A stretch of 56,041 bases of DNA from an uncultured Bacteroidaceae bacterium (GCA_905234125.1 CAJOGQ010000005.1:1-56041); one strand, 5' to 3'; positions 6,361 through 15,504 are shown, numbered from the stretch's first letter. Numbers and translations: made by a program. Notes: generated by a model from the letters alone, not told the origin.

Positions 6361-8850
6361 ATGGCTACAACCGTTGCTATGCGCAAGCCGCACAGTAAAA
6401 TGAATTATGCTTTACAGCATCCTGAGAATGAAGGCGGAATGAACGACCGCGTGAAACGTCTGCACCAGCAGAGCATCGACACCCCTACCACGCTCACCAT
6501 CGAACGTGCGCTCATCGAGACGGCGTTCTATAAGGAGAACTATGGCAAGATGCCTAACTGCATCCTCCGTGCCCGCAACTTTTATGAGATTTGTAAGAAG
6601 AAGACCATCTATATCGGTGAGGATGAACTGATCGTGGGTGAACGTGGTCCGCTGCCCAAGGCTGTGCCTACCTTCCCTGAACTGACTTGCCACACGGTCG
6701 AAGACCTCCACACACTCAACGACCGCGAACTGCAACCCTACCTCATTTCGCAGGAGGACATCGACACCTACGAGCGTGAGGTTATTCCTTATTGGCAGGG
6801 ACGCACCCAGCGTGAACGCATTTTCAGCCATGTGAGCAAGGAATGGGAAGAGGCGTACCATGCAGGTGTCTTCACAGAATTTATGGAACAACGTGCGGGT
6901 GGTCACACGGCGATGGATGGCAAGATGTACCAGCGTGGTCTGCTCGACTGCAAGGCACTCATTGCCAAAACCCTTGCAGAGCTCGACTTCATCAACGACC
7001 CCGAGGCCACTGACAAGCAACAGGAACTCCAAGCCATGGACATCTCCTGCGATGCCGCCATCCTCTTTGCGGAAAGACATGCAGAGTTGGCTGAGAAGAT
7101 GGCTGATGAACTTAGTTTAGAGTTGAATCCTAAACTAAATAGAATTGCCGAACTTCGCAAGATTGCTGAGGTCTGCCGTTGGGTGCCAGCCCATGCTCCA
7201 CGTGATATGCAGGAGGCTATTCAGATGTATTGGTTTGTGCATCTTGGTACGGTGACAGAGTTGAACGGTTGGGACTGCATGAATCCTGGTCATATCGATC
7301 AGCACCTCTATCCTTTCTATCAGAAGGGTTTGGCAGATGGAACGATGACTCGTGAGAAGGCCAAGGAACTACTCTCCTGCTTCTGGATTAAGTTCAATAA
7401 CCAGCCAGCTCCTCCGAAGGTGGGTATCACAGCTTTGGAGTCCGGCACGTATAACGACTTCACTAATATCAATATCGGAGGTATCGACCGCAATGGCAAC
7501 AATGCCGTCAACGAACTCTCCTACATCATCTTGGAGATTCAGGAGGAACTGCACGAACTGCAACCTGGCCTGAGCATCCATGTGTCGAAGGTCACTCCTG
7601 ATGATTTCGTGATGGCAGGTGCCAAGGTGATTCGTCAGGGTCACGGCTATCCTTCCGTCTTCAATCCTGATACTTATACCAAGGAACTTGTGCGTCAGGG
7701 CAAAACCCAAGAGGATGCCAACGAGGGTGGATGTTCTGGTTGTATTGAGGTGGGTGCCTTTGGCAAAGAGGCTTACATCCTTACGGGCTATCTGAACACC
7801 CCAAAGATTCTTGAAATTACGCTCAACAACGGCATCGACCCCATGACGGGCAAGAAATTGGGTTTGGAGACAGGCGACCCACGCACCTTCACCTCTTATG
7901 AAGAGCTGTACGAAGCCTATCACAAGCAGATGATTTACTTCGTCAACCTCAAGCTGGCAGTGAATAACTACATCGAGCGTATGTTCTCGCTCTATGCCCC
8001 AGCTACATTCCTCTCGCTCTTCATCGACGACTGCATCACCCGTGGTCGTGACTACTACAGCGGTGGTGCACGCTACAACACCACCTATATCCAGTGTACA
8101 GGTCTTGGCACCATCACCGACTGTCTTTCGACCATCAAGAAGCACGTCTTTGAGGACAAGAAGTTCACGATGGACGAACTGCTCCATGCTGTTGCCTCCA
8201 ACTGGGGAAGAGGTGACAACTCTCAACTCTCAACTGTCAACTCTCAACTCGAAAAAAAGCGTCAATTCATCCTCAACCGCACTCCTTTCTTTGGCAACGA
8301 TGATGACTATGCTGACGACATCGCCGTGAAGGTGTATAATGACTTGGTTGAGGCTATTGAGGGACATCCCAACACGCGTGGTGGCAAGACCCAGCTCAAC
8401 ATGCTTTCCACCACCTGCCACAACTACTTCGGTTCTGTGTGTGGCGCCTCCGTCAATGGACGTTTGGCACATTTCGCCATCAGCGACGGTACTTCGCCAG
8501 CTCATGGCGCTGATACCCACGGCCCTACAGCCGTCATCAAGTCGTTGGGAAAATTGGACCAGACCCTCTCAGGTGGAACCCTGCTCAATGTGCGTTTCGT
8601 TCCTACGTTGCTCAAGCGTGACGAAGACCTCAAGAAACTCGTTTCCCTTATCCGTACCTACTTCAATATGGGCGGTCACCATATCCAGTTCAACATCGTG
8701 GACACCCAAACCCTCCTCGATGCCCAGAAGCAACCAGAGGATTACAAAGACCTCTTAGTACGTGTGGCTGGCTATTCTGACTATTTCAACGACATGACCG
8801 AACAACTCCAGAACGAGATTATCGCACGAACAGAGAACGAGGAATTCTGA
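6361..8850 (+). CDS. hypD: Glycyl radical enzyme, probable trans-4-hydroxy-L-proline dehydratase
   Basis: An 829-residue glycyl radical enzyme. The thiyl-radical Cys461 lies in GCSGCIEVG with Glu463 following. The radical glycine is Gly804 in RVAGYSDYF near the C terminus. Along its length it resembles Clostridioides difficile HypD, as recalled from memory: SIERA near the N terminus, GHT, NNQPAPPKVGIT, GKEAYxLTGY.N.PKILE.TLNNG, NDDDYAD and GGHHIQFN. HypD dehydrates trans-4-hydroxy-L-proline to pyrroline-5-carboxylate. Two oddities stand out. A loop insert near residues 619-634 (NSQLSTVNSQL) comes from a heptad tract. The residue three before the catalytic Cys is Cys458, where I recall Thr. 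No activating enzyme is in the window. Confidence 0.82.
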   Translation: MATTVAMRKPHSKMNYALQHPENEGGMNDRVKRLHQQSIDTPTTLTIERALIETAFYKENYGKMPNCILRARNFYEICKKKTIYIGEDELIVGERGPLPKAVPTFPELTCHTVEDLHTLNDRELQPYLISQEDIDTYEREVIPYWQGRTQRERIFSHVSKEWEEAYHAGVFTEFMEQRAGGHTAMDGKMYQRGLLDCKALIAKTLAELDFINDPEATDKQQELQAMDISCDAAILFAERHAELAEKMADELSLELNPKLNRIAELRKIAEVCRWVPAHAPRDMQEAIQMYWFVHLGTVTELNGWDCMNPGHIDQHLYPFYQKGLADGTMTREKAKELLSCFWIKFNNQPAPPKVGITALESGTYNDFTNINIGGIDRNGNNAVNELSYIILEIQEELHELQPGLSIHVSKVTPDDFVMAGAKVIRQGHGYPSVFNPDTYTKELVRQGKTQEDANEGGCSGCIEVGAFGKEAYILTGYLNTPKILEITLNNGIDPMTGKKLGLETGDPRTFTSYEELYEAYHKQMIYFVNLKLAVNNYIERMFSLYAPATFLSLFIDDCITRGRDYYSGGARYNTTYIQCTGLGTITDCLSTIKKHVFEDKKFTMDELLHAVASNWGRGDNSQLSTVNSQLEKKRQFILNRTPFFGNDDDYADDIAVKVYNDLVEAIEGHPNTRGGKTQLNMLSTTCHNYFGSVCGASVNGRLAHFAISDGTSPAHGADTHGPTAVIKSLGKLDQTLSGGTLLNVRFVPTLLKRDEDLKKLVSLIRTYFNMGGHHIQFNIVDTQTLLDAQKQPEDYKDLLVRVAGYSDYFNDMTEQLQNEIIARTENEEF
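8219..8252. repeat. In-frame heptad tract inside hypD
   Basis: CTCAACT-type units repeat four to five times and encode NSQLSTVNSQL in a loop just before the conserved NDDDYAD region. Compared with HypD as remembered, these residues are extra. The reading frame is intact on both sides. Confidence 0.8.
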
Positions 8851-8872
8851 AGAAGGGGGATCCCATAAGAAT

Positions 8873-11800
8873 ATGAATTTGAAATATTTCTTTTTGTTGC
8901 TGATGCTGACCATTGCCACCGCATTGTCAGCACAGAAGACTGATGCCGACTCGACGAAAAGTGCCCAGCGAAGCATGGCTATGTATGCCGAAGTGAAGGA
9001 TCACCTCACTCACGACCCCATCAAGGGGTTAAAGGCTGAACTGCTGTGGGCGGCGGACAGCACCCATGCGGACACGGTGCATGCTGTGTACCATGACGAA
9101 GAATTCTACAAAAGTTCGTACATGGACTTCCCCATCAAGCAGGTGGGCAACTACTTGCTGAAGGTGGAGGCCGAGGGCTATGTGACCAAGTACATCCCCA
9201 TTGAGGTGAAGAGAATCTACAAGCACGAACGCTACCAGATTCTGAAGACGGTCTATTTGCGTACTCCCCCCAAGAAGAACGAGATCAATTTGGACGAGTT
9301 TGTCGTGACAGCCACTAAGTTGAAGTTCTACATGGATGGCGACACATTGGTGTACGATGCTGACGCCTTCAATATGGCTGAGGGGTCGATGCTTGATGCC
9401 CTCATCAAGAAGTTGCCAGGCGTGGAGTTGGAGAAGGGTGGTGTCATCAAGGTGAATGGTCGACAGGTGGATGCCTTGCTCTTGAACGGCAAGAACTTCT
9501 TCGACAGCGACAGGGAGTTGCTTTTGGAGAATATGCCTTCGTACATGGTGAAGAATATCCAGTCGTATGAGCGGGTGCCTGAGAGCGTGAAGGGTTCGCC
9601 TCGTGAGAACACCGTCAAGAAGGAGTTGGTGATGAATGTGAAGTTGAAGCGGGAGTATGCCACTGGATGGATTGCCAATGCTGAGGGCGGAGCTGGAGCC
9701 ACGTTCTTCAGGAATTCAGAGGGAAGGTTTGACACGAAATACATGGGCAGGCTGTTTGGCTTGCGCTTTACCGACAATTCGCGTCTCAATGTCTATGCCA
9801 ACGTGAACAACCTGAACGACACTCACAGTCCTGGAGGTGAGGGTGAGTGGAGCCAGTTGGAGCAGACGGGCGGACTGACCACCACCTATCAAGTGGGTGG
9901 CAATTACATGCGTGACAAGGAAGATGTCTATCGTTATATGGGTAGTGTGGAGGCTTCTTATACGGACACAGACAATGCCTCGAACACCAACGCTGCGACG
10001 TTCTTGGAGGATGGCGACACCTATGAACGTTCGTTCCAGAGCGATCGCAGGTACAGTTGGGATTTCCACATGAATCATGATTTGACCTTGGATGGCACGC
10101 ATGGACTGGGTGAGGTGTTCAAACACTATTTCGTCACGTTCCGTCCCACGATTACGTACAACAAATGGAACAACAGAGGAAACAACGGTAGTGTGACGTT
10201 GGCAGAGGATGTGTCCTCGCAGTTGGGTAAAGCTTGGATGGACAGCATCATGGATCCCAACGCCTGCGACCTACTGAGACACTATGCCATCAACCGCACC
10301 TTCACCACCCAAAAGGGCGAGGGGCACACCACCAATGGTAGTATCGATGGCTTCTTCACCGCCACCCCTGCCCATAACGACTACATCAACGGCAACATCA
10401 CCTACTCCTACAACTTCTCCGACAGCAAAACCGACCAGTTCGAGCACTATCGTTTGGATTATCCCAACGGTGGTTTGCATCCTTCGGCTTCCCCGCAGGA
10501 AAGCACCCAACAGTCTCTCGATTTCCGCAACCGCTACAATCCCACAGAGACTCGTACCCAATCGGCCAGCGTTGGCGCCAATTTCGCTTTTGCTTTAGAT
10601 GCCAAGCAACACAACCGCATTGAGGCCAGCTACACCTTCAGTTATAACTATGACAAAAACAACCAACCGCTCTACCTGCTGAACAAACTGAAAGGGTGGG
10701 GATTGAATGATGGTTTGCAGGAAACAGTTCCTCCCCTCGGCTCCCTCCCTTCTATGGATGAGATGCTGACCACCCTCGATGCAGAGAACAGTTCGCACTC
10801 CAAAACTACGATCCACAGTCATACGAGCAGTGTCAACTACAGTCTTACGAAAGGTGAAGACAACAGTTTCACTCAACTGACCTTTGCCTTGAACATGCCT
10901 TATTTGCATGAGCGCATGGATTACCATCGTGGCACGCAGGTGGACACGCTGATGAGCCGTAACACCTTCTTCCTCAATCCCGGCGTCAACTTTTCACACT
11001 CCCTCTACAAACGCAATCGCCACTTCGTTGCCGACTATAACATTGCCACCACTGCTCCAGGCATGACGAGTCTGTTGAACATCCGTGACGACAGTAATCC
11101 ACTCTACGTTACTTTGGGTAATCCGAACCTGAAGAACACGCGAGCCCATAATCTCTGGATGCACTATCAAGACAAGTTCGGCAAGGCCTTCTTCAATACG
11201 TCTGTGCAGGGAACTATCACAGAGAACGCTGTGGCATCTGGCTATATATATAATAAGGTGACAGGCGTGAAGACGGTGACACCTGAGAATGTGAACGGAA
11301 ACTGGAGCCTGAACATCCATGTTGGCACCAACTTTGCCTTTGACAAGGCAGACAAGTGGCGCTTCAATCAGCGGGTTAGCTACGGCCATACCAACAGCGT
11401 TGATTTGAACGGAACGAACCTGAGTGAACGAGCTACGAAGTCGGTGGTGAAGAACGACAATATAAACGAATATCTCTCGCTCACTTGGCGTCCAAAGGAC
11501 AAGTTTGAGTTTGGCACCAGTGGTGAATTCGTCTATCAGCATTCGCAGAGCAACCGCGAGAACTTTACGAACATGAATGTCTATACGTTCAATTATGGTG
11601 CGAGGGCACAATTGGAATTGCCTTGGAACATGCAGGTATCGACGGACATCACGATGTATTGTCGTCGAGGTTACAGCGAACCCATGATGAACACCAACGA
11701 ACTGGTGTGGAATGCTCGTCTGGCTAAACGCATGATGAAGGGTAAGCTGACCCTGATGTTCGATGGCTTCGACCTCTTGGGCAACCTCTCCAATGTGCGT

Positions 11801-11911
11801 CGCTATGTGAATGCCCAAGGTCGTACTGAAACGTTCTACAACGTCATCCCCTCCTATGGCATCCTTCACGCCATTTATCGGCTAAACGTACAACCCAAGA
11901 AGAAGGGGTGA
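8873..11911 (+). CDS. TonB-receptor-like outer-membrane beta-barrel protein
   Basis: A 1012-residue outer-membrane protein with a signal peptide (MNLKYFFLLLMLTIATALSAQ). A carboxypeptidase-regulatory-like domain covers residues about 35-135. The plug-like segment (residues 145-235) contains LDEFVVTATK, a YDADAFNMAEGSMLDALIKKLPGVE stretch, and VNGRQVDALLLNGKNFF. A long aromatic-rich barrel follows. It belongs to the Bacteroidetes outer-membrane beta-barrel family related to TonB receptors, and the substrate is unknown. It starts 22 bases after hypD on the same strand, so the two may be co-transcribed. It converges on the AraC-type regulator, with a heptad tract in the gap. Confidence 0.8.
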   Translation: MNLKYFFLLLMLTIATALSAQKTDADSTKSAQRSMAMYAEVKDHLTHDPIKGLKAELLWAADSTHADTVHAVYHDEEFYKSSYMDFPIKQVGNYLLKVEAEGYVTKYIPIEVKRIYKHERYQILKTVYLRTPPKKNEINLDEFVVTATKLKFYMDGDTLVYDADAFNMAEGSMLDALIKKLPGVELEKGGVIKVNGRQVDALLLNGKNFFDSDRELLLENMPSYMVKNIQSYERVPESVKGSPRENTVKKELVMNVKLKREYATGWIANAEGGAGATFFRNSEGRFDTKYMGRLFGLRFTDNSRLNVYANVNNLNDTHSPGGEGEWSQLEQTGGLTTTYQVGGNYMRDKEDVYRYMGSVEASYTDTDNASNTNAATFLEDGDTYERSFQSDRRYSWDFHMNHDLTLDGTHGLGEVFKHYFVTFRPTITYNKWNNRGNNGSVTLAEDVSSQLGKAWMDSIMDPNACDLLRHYAINRTFTTQKGEGHTTNGSIDGFFTATPAHNDYINGNITYSYNFSDSKTDQFEHYRLDYPNGGLHPSASPQESTQQSLDFRNRYNPTETRTQSASVGANFAFALDAKQHNRIEASYTFSYNYDKNNQPLYLLNKLKGWGLNDGLQETVPPLGSLPSMDEMLTTLDAENSSHSKTTIHSHTSSVNYSLTKGEDNSFTQLTFALNMPYLHERMDYHRGTQVDTLMSRNTFFLNPGVNFSHSLYKRNRHFVADYNIATTAPGMTSLLNIRDDSNPLYVTLGNPNLKNTRAHNLWMHYQDKFGKAFFNTSVQGTITENAVASGYIYNKVTGVKTVTPENVNGNWSLNIHVGTNFAFDKADKWRFNQRVSYGHTNSVDLNGTNLSERATKSVVKNDNINEYLSLTWRPKDKFEFGTSGEFVYQHSQSNRENFTNMNVYTFNYGARAQLELPWNMQVSTDITMYCRRGYSEPMMNTNELVWNARLAKRMMKGKLTLMFDGFDLLGNLSNVRRYVNAQGRTETFYNVIPSYGILHAIYRLNVQPKKKG

Positions 11912-11914
11912 GCC

Positions 11915-11962
11915 CTAAACTCTCAACCCTAAACTCTTAACTCTAAACTCTCACCTCTCAAC
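11915..11962. repeat. Heptad tract between convergent genes
   Basis: Runs of CTAAACT and CTCAACC/CTCACCT fill the 46-base gap and run into the regulator's stop codon. The TGA at 11958-11960 (minus strand) is itself part of a GTTGAGA-like unit. Confidence 0.7.
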
Positions 11963-14867
11963 CTTTATACTTCGCAGGCGTGCATCCATATTGCTTTTGG
12001 AAGCACTTGGCGAAGTACGAAGGACTGGAGAATCCGACCATATAGCACACCTCGTTCACTCGATAATTGCCTGACAACAGCAATGAGGCGGCATGTTTGA
12101 GGCGAATGACCTGAATCATTTCGTTGGGGGTCACGTCAGCTAACGCCTTGATTTTGGCAAAGAGGCCAGAGCGCGACACATTGAGTTCAGAAGCTAAGTA
12201 ATCGACGGTCAGGTCGGAGTTGGAGAAGTTCTGCTCGATGACCTCCTCCATCTTGTCGAGGAAAGCCTGGTCTTTGTCGTTGATGGTCATGAACTTGATG
12301 CGTGCATCGTGCACTTCCTGCTCCTTCTGGATATTGATTTCCTGGATTTCTTGCTCCTTCTGGATGTTGATCTCCTGAATCTCCTGTTCCTTCTGTACGT
12401 TGATTTCCTGAATCTCAGCCACATGCTTCCGCTCCTTCTTGCGTAACAGATGGCGCATGAAGAAAAAGATGCCTGCAATGATGAGCAACAGATAGAGGAT
12501 CTTCGCTGGGGTGTTCCAATAGAACGGAGGGGTGATGACGATGCGCAAGGTGGCATCCTCCGATTGCATGCCGTCGTTGGTGACAGCCCTCACATGCAGG
12601 GTGTACGTGCCTGGTTCGAGGTTGGTGTAGGTCACGCTCTGCTGATTGCCAGCCTCTGTCCAGTCCTCGTCGAAGCCTTCTAAATAATAGCTGTAGGCGA
12701 TATCGGCAGGATTGAGGTAGCTCATGGCTGAGAACGAGATACGAAACACGCTTTCACGATAGCTTAGGCGCAGTTCGTCGAGATAGGGCAACCGTTGAGG
12801 CAGAATCTCTCCCCCCACTGGCACAGGACGGTTAAAGATTTCCAATCCTGTGAACAGCACCTGTGGCTGTACTTCGTTCCGATGCATATATTGAGGCATG
12901 AAGGCGACGAATCCGTTGGTGGTGCCCAGATAGACCTTTCCGTCGTAGCCCCTGAAAATGGCATCAGGCAGGAAATCGACGCTGGCGATGTTGCCTCCTC
13001 CCTTATAGACCTGCGCCACCTCATGTTTCATCATCGAGTAGCAGATGATTCCAGCCGATGTGGTGAGCCACAGATGACCCTCCACAGCCGTGATGCCATA
13101 TACGGACACATCCTCCTGCAACAGAGGCACCTTCACGAAGCGGTCGTCCTCACGGTCATAGCGGAACAGCCCGTTCGCCATTCCCACCCACAGGGTTCCT
13201 TGTCCGTCCTCGAAGAGGCTGTTGGCTGACACTTGTGTGTCGTCTATCTCGCCGTCGAAGTCCAGGTAGTGCTTCCACTTGCCCGATTTGCTGCAAGCCC
13301 ATAAGCCATTACCTTCAGTCGCCACCCATATCCCATCAGTATAGTCCTGCACGATGTCCATCACAGGCCCACCCACCGACTGCACATCGCTGAAAGTGCG
13401 TGAGTCAGGATGATAGAGAGCCACCTCATGGAACGTGCCCACCCAGATGCGATGCTGGCGATCACAACAAATGGCGTAGGAAGTGGCATCGAAATAGGCA
13501 CCCTTCTCATCCACGAAACGGGGAACGTGGGTCACAGCCATCGTGTTGACATTCACGATGTCCATTCCCTGGGCATAAGTGCCCACATAAAGCAGATCCC
13601 CATCCATGCTGAGGGCATGCACGTTGTGTTCCTCTCCCTGCTGGGCGAGAGGAACCTTCGTGAACTGTCCGTCGGCTGGGGAATAATAGCAAAGCCCCCC
13701 ATCGTCGCTGGCAATCCAAAGGCGCTTCTTGCTGTCCTCGCAGAAGTGATTGACCACATTGCCAGACACGGAGTTGTTGTGTTCTGAATAAGTATAAGAT
13801 GTGAAGTTGCCTGACACAGGATGCGTGTAGTTCACCCCTCCGTAGTAGGTGCCAATCCACGTTCCGCCTTCACGGTCACGCATCAACGGATAGACAAAAT
13901 TGTCGCTGAGGGCGTTGGAGAGGGAGCCACCACGATGGTGCAGGCGCACTTGTCTCGAAGTCACATCTATTGAAGCCAATCCCTTGTCACTACCCACCAG
14001 CATGCGGTTCTTCGTCAGTTCCAGAATGCTGTGGATGTGTTGCATCTGCGACTCCGATGCCGTCAGCACCACCTCTGCCTGATGGGTCGAAGGATCGAAA
14101 CGGATCACGCTTCCATCCCAAGCCCCCAACCACATCTTGCCAGAGGAATCTTCTGTCAGGGCAAGGCCACTCAGGGGCGAGGGGCGAGGGGCAAGGGACA
14201 AGAGGGATGCATCTTCGAAGCAGTCTTTCTGACGATTGTAGCAGACGAGGTTGCTCGATGCCCAGTTGCTCGATGCCCACACCATTCCCTTCTTATCCAC
14301 ATATATACATCCGTAGGACTTCGAATCGTTGGGCACAGGCACAGAACGGCACTCGCCCGTTTGGGTGTTCAGGCACAAAATGCCCTGTCCCATCGTCGCC
14401 ATCCAGAGCATCCCTTTCGCATCGACTTTCAGGTCAGCCACATTCAGACTCCCCAACGACGAATCTTTCTTCCGTATCGTATATTTCCTGATGCTGTCCG
14501 TCCGTTGCAGATACAAATATAGTCCATTGTCCGACCCCACCCAGATGGAGTCGCCCCATTCAGCCAACGAGGTGACGGACACAGCGTGTGTCTTTCGCAA
14601 GGAAACCATCCGATGCCCATCATAACGGTTCAGACCTCTGCTGGTGCCTATCCAGATGAAACCCTTCCTGTCTTGCATGAGGGCACGCACCGTGTTGGAA
14701 GAAAGTCCCTCATTGATGGTCAGATACGAGAATGAGACAGTTGAGGGTTGGGAAGCCTCCCCCGATCCCTCCGAAAGAGGGGAGAACGGTACACCGTCAA
14801 CGGCGTGAAGCTGGATGCCAAGCGACATCCACAAAACAGTGAACAGAAAACGATGGACGTAGGACAT
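11958..14867 (-). CDS. Membrane propeller sensor fused directly to an AraC DNA-binding domain
   Basis: 969 residues from the chosen start (MSYVHRFLFTVLWMSLG, a signal peptide). The order is a periplasmic two-component-regulator-type propeller with repeated W.G....L..Y blades, a Y_Y_Y domain (about 700-780), and one membrane helix (about 785-803). A coiled coil of three 11-residue units (EIQEINIQKEQ) comes next (about 815-855). The C-terminal AraC/XylS helix-turn-helix is at 873-969. Classical hybrid two-component systems have a histidine kinase and receiver between helix and HTH. Here neither is present and the frame is continuous. It presumably signals from periplasm to DNA without phosphotransfer. 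Two repeat-derived segments are embedded: VPFSPLSEGSGEASQPSTV after the signal peptide, and LLSLAPRPSPLSG within the propeller. Confidence 0.85.
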   Translation of the reverse strand: MSYVHRFLFTVLWMSLGIQLHAVDGVPFSPLSEGSGEASQPSTVSFSYLTINEGLSSNTVRALMQDRKGFIWIGTSRGLNRYDGHRMVSLRKTHAVSVTSLAEWGDSIWVGSDNGLYLYLQRTDSIRKYTIRKKDSSLGSLNVADLKVDAKGMLWMATMGQGILCLNTQTGECRSVPVPNDSKSYGCIYVDKKGMVWASSNWASSNLVCYNRQKDCFEDASLLSLAPRPSPLSGLALTEDSSGKMWLGAWDGSVIRFDPSTHQAEVVLTASESQMQHIHSILELTKNRMLVGSDKGLASIDVTSRQVRLHHRGGSLSNALSDNFVYPLMRDREGGTWIGTYYGGVNYTHPVSGNFTSYTYSEHNNSVSGNVVNHFCEDSKKRLWIASDDGGLCYYSPADGQFTKVPLAQQGEEHNVHALSMDGDLLYVGTYAQGMDIVNVNTMAVTHVPRFVDEKGAYFDATSYAICCDRQHRIWVGTFHEVALYHPDSRTFSDVQSVGGPVMDIVQDYTDGIWVATEGNGLWACSKSGKWKHYLDFDGEIDDTQVSANSLFEDGQGTLWVGMANGLFRYDREDDRFVKVPLLQEDVSVYGITAVEGHLWLTTSAGIICYSMMKHEVAQVYKGGGNIASVDFLPDAIFRGYDGKVYLGTTNGFVAFMPQYMHRNEVQPQVLFTGLEIFNRPVPVGGEILPQRLPYLDELRLSYRESVFRISFSAMSYLNPADIAYSYYLEGFDEDWTEAGNQQSVTYTNLEPGTYTLHVRAVTNDGMQSEDATLRIVITPPFYWNTPAKILYLLLIIAGIFFFMRHLLRKKERKHVAEIQEINVQKEQEIQEINIQKEQEIQEINIQKEQEVHDARIKFMTINDKDQAFLDKMEEVIEQNFSNSDLTVDYLASELNVSRSGLFAKIKALADVTPNEMIQVIRLKHAASLLLSGNYRVNEVCYMVGFSSPSYFAKCFQKQYGCTPAKYKG
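14173..14204. repeat. GGGGCGA heptad arm inside the regulator's propeller
   Basis: AGGGGCG/AGGGGCA units, read on the minus strand, encode LLSLAPRPSPLSG. The peptide matches one half of the palindromic inserts at 23023-23107 and 30494-30581. Confidence 0.75.
14739..14790. repeat. Repeat-derived segment after the regulator's signal peptide
   Basis: A CCCTCC...GAGGGG hairpin lies next to a GTTGAGGGTTGGG tract. Together they encode the low-complexity residues between signal peptide and propeller. A related GGGGG/CCCCC segment occurs in the same place of the gene at 29714-30676. Confidence 0.5.
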
Positions 14868-14909
14868 ACAAAAGATAACTTTACGATGGATAAATATGTG
14901 TTGACGAAG

Positions 14910-14941
14910 CAAAGGTAATGAAAAAATCGTACAGCGCAACA
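14910..14941 (-). promoter_or_regulatory. Promoter for the propeller/AraC regulator
   Basis: TACCTTTG at 14910-14917 on the minus strand has a TTGTTG region about 20 bases upstream. It lies 43 bases before the chosen start, which supports that start over an in-frame ATG at 14942. Confidence 0.6.
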
Positions 14942-15035
14942 AGAAAAATGTCCAAAACTTGCACTTAGGCTCCGTATTTGTACGATTTTCCCATCCATTT
15001 AGACTTTTGTGTCACACGTTTCGCCTCAAAATCCA

Positions 15036-15043
15036 TAACTTTG
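15036..15043 (+). promoter_or_regulatory. Orphan -7 box in the divergent region
   Basis: TAACTTTG on the plus strand. A TTTG lies upstream at 15006-15009, but its 26-base spacing is longer than usual. No gene begins before the terminator at 15173. Confidence 0.4.
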
Positions 15044-15049
15044 CACCAG

Positions 15050-15211
15050 ATTCACCAACGTAGTTTGATTTTGTTAGATTAGTGTATTAATGAAACGTTA
15101 GATTTGTTATTGAGATTGGTAAAGATAGTTTTGATTAGATTTGATTAGGTAGTAATATAATAGGTGAAAACAAGAAGAGGGCTGGACGTGAGTTCCGCCC
15201 TCTTCTCTTTT
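15050..15211 (+). ncRNA. Candidate small RNA (promoter-terminator unit)
   Basis: About 160 bases lie between the orphan -7 box and a strong intrinsic terminator. They contain no credible reading frame and are rich in GATTAGATT-like motifs. The family is not recognised. It could also be a long untranslated remnant. The call rests only on the promoter-terminator pairing. Confidence 0.3.
15173..15211 (+). terminator. Strong intrinsic terminator in the divergent region
   Basis: AGAAGAGGGC at 15173-15182 pairs perfectly with 15197-15206 and is followed by CTTTTT. It lies 300 bases before the next gene and so implies a short transcript upstream of it. Confidence 0.8.
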
Positions 15212-15266
15212 TGCCACAGGCAATGTAGGGGGAGAGTTTGATGTTTTTACAGAACCAACAAACAAA

Positions 15267-15332
15267 CGTATGGTTTCCTTACGACAAAAGGGTAGTTTCC
15301 TTACGACAAACGTATGGTTTCCTTACGACAAA
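15267..15332. repeat. Three tandem 22-bp units, TTTCCTTACGACAAA core
   Basis: Units at 15267-15288, 15289-15310 and 15311-15332 share TTTCCTTACGACAAA. The first and third are identical (CGTATGGTTTCCTTACGACA plus AA). A decayed fourth unit follows. The rest of the 14868-15504 gap holds the candidate RNA and the promoter at 15422. Confidence 0.85.
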
Positions 15333-15421
15333 CTGGTGGTTTGTTACAAGCGTCAAGAAGTAGAACTTTTTGACATGATTAGGCCATTTTTCGGCCATAA
15401 ATTGATAAAAACTTCTCATAA

Positions 15422-15454
15422 TTTGTTTGTAATGTGGAAATGTTTGTATATTTG
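15422..15454 (+). promoter_or_regulatory. Promoter for the HExxH lipoprotein
   Basis: TTTG at 15422-15425, 21 bases, then TATATTTG at 15447-15454. It lies 50 bases before the lipoprotein start. Confidence 0.7.
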
Positions 15455-15504
15455 TGCCCGAAAAACTAACTCGTTTCTAAAATAGGATTTAACCGGTCTG
15501 CTTT

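Noticed and set aside
11958..12430. Regulator as a frameshifted hybrid two-component system
   Set aside because: The reading frame is intact from helix through coiled coil to HTH, and no kinase or receiver remnants were seen in the other frames.
15270..15485. Open frame of 71 codons through the 22-bp array
   Set aside because: It only reads repeat units and promoter DNA. No start context or family resemblance.
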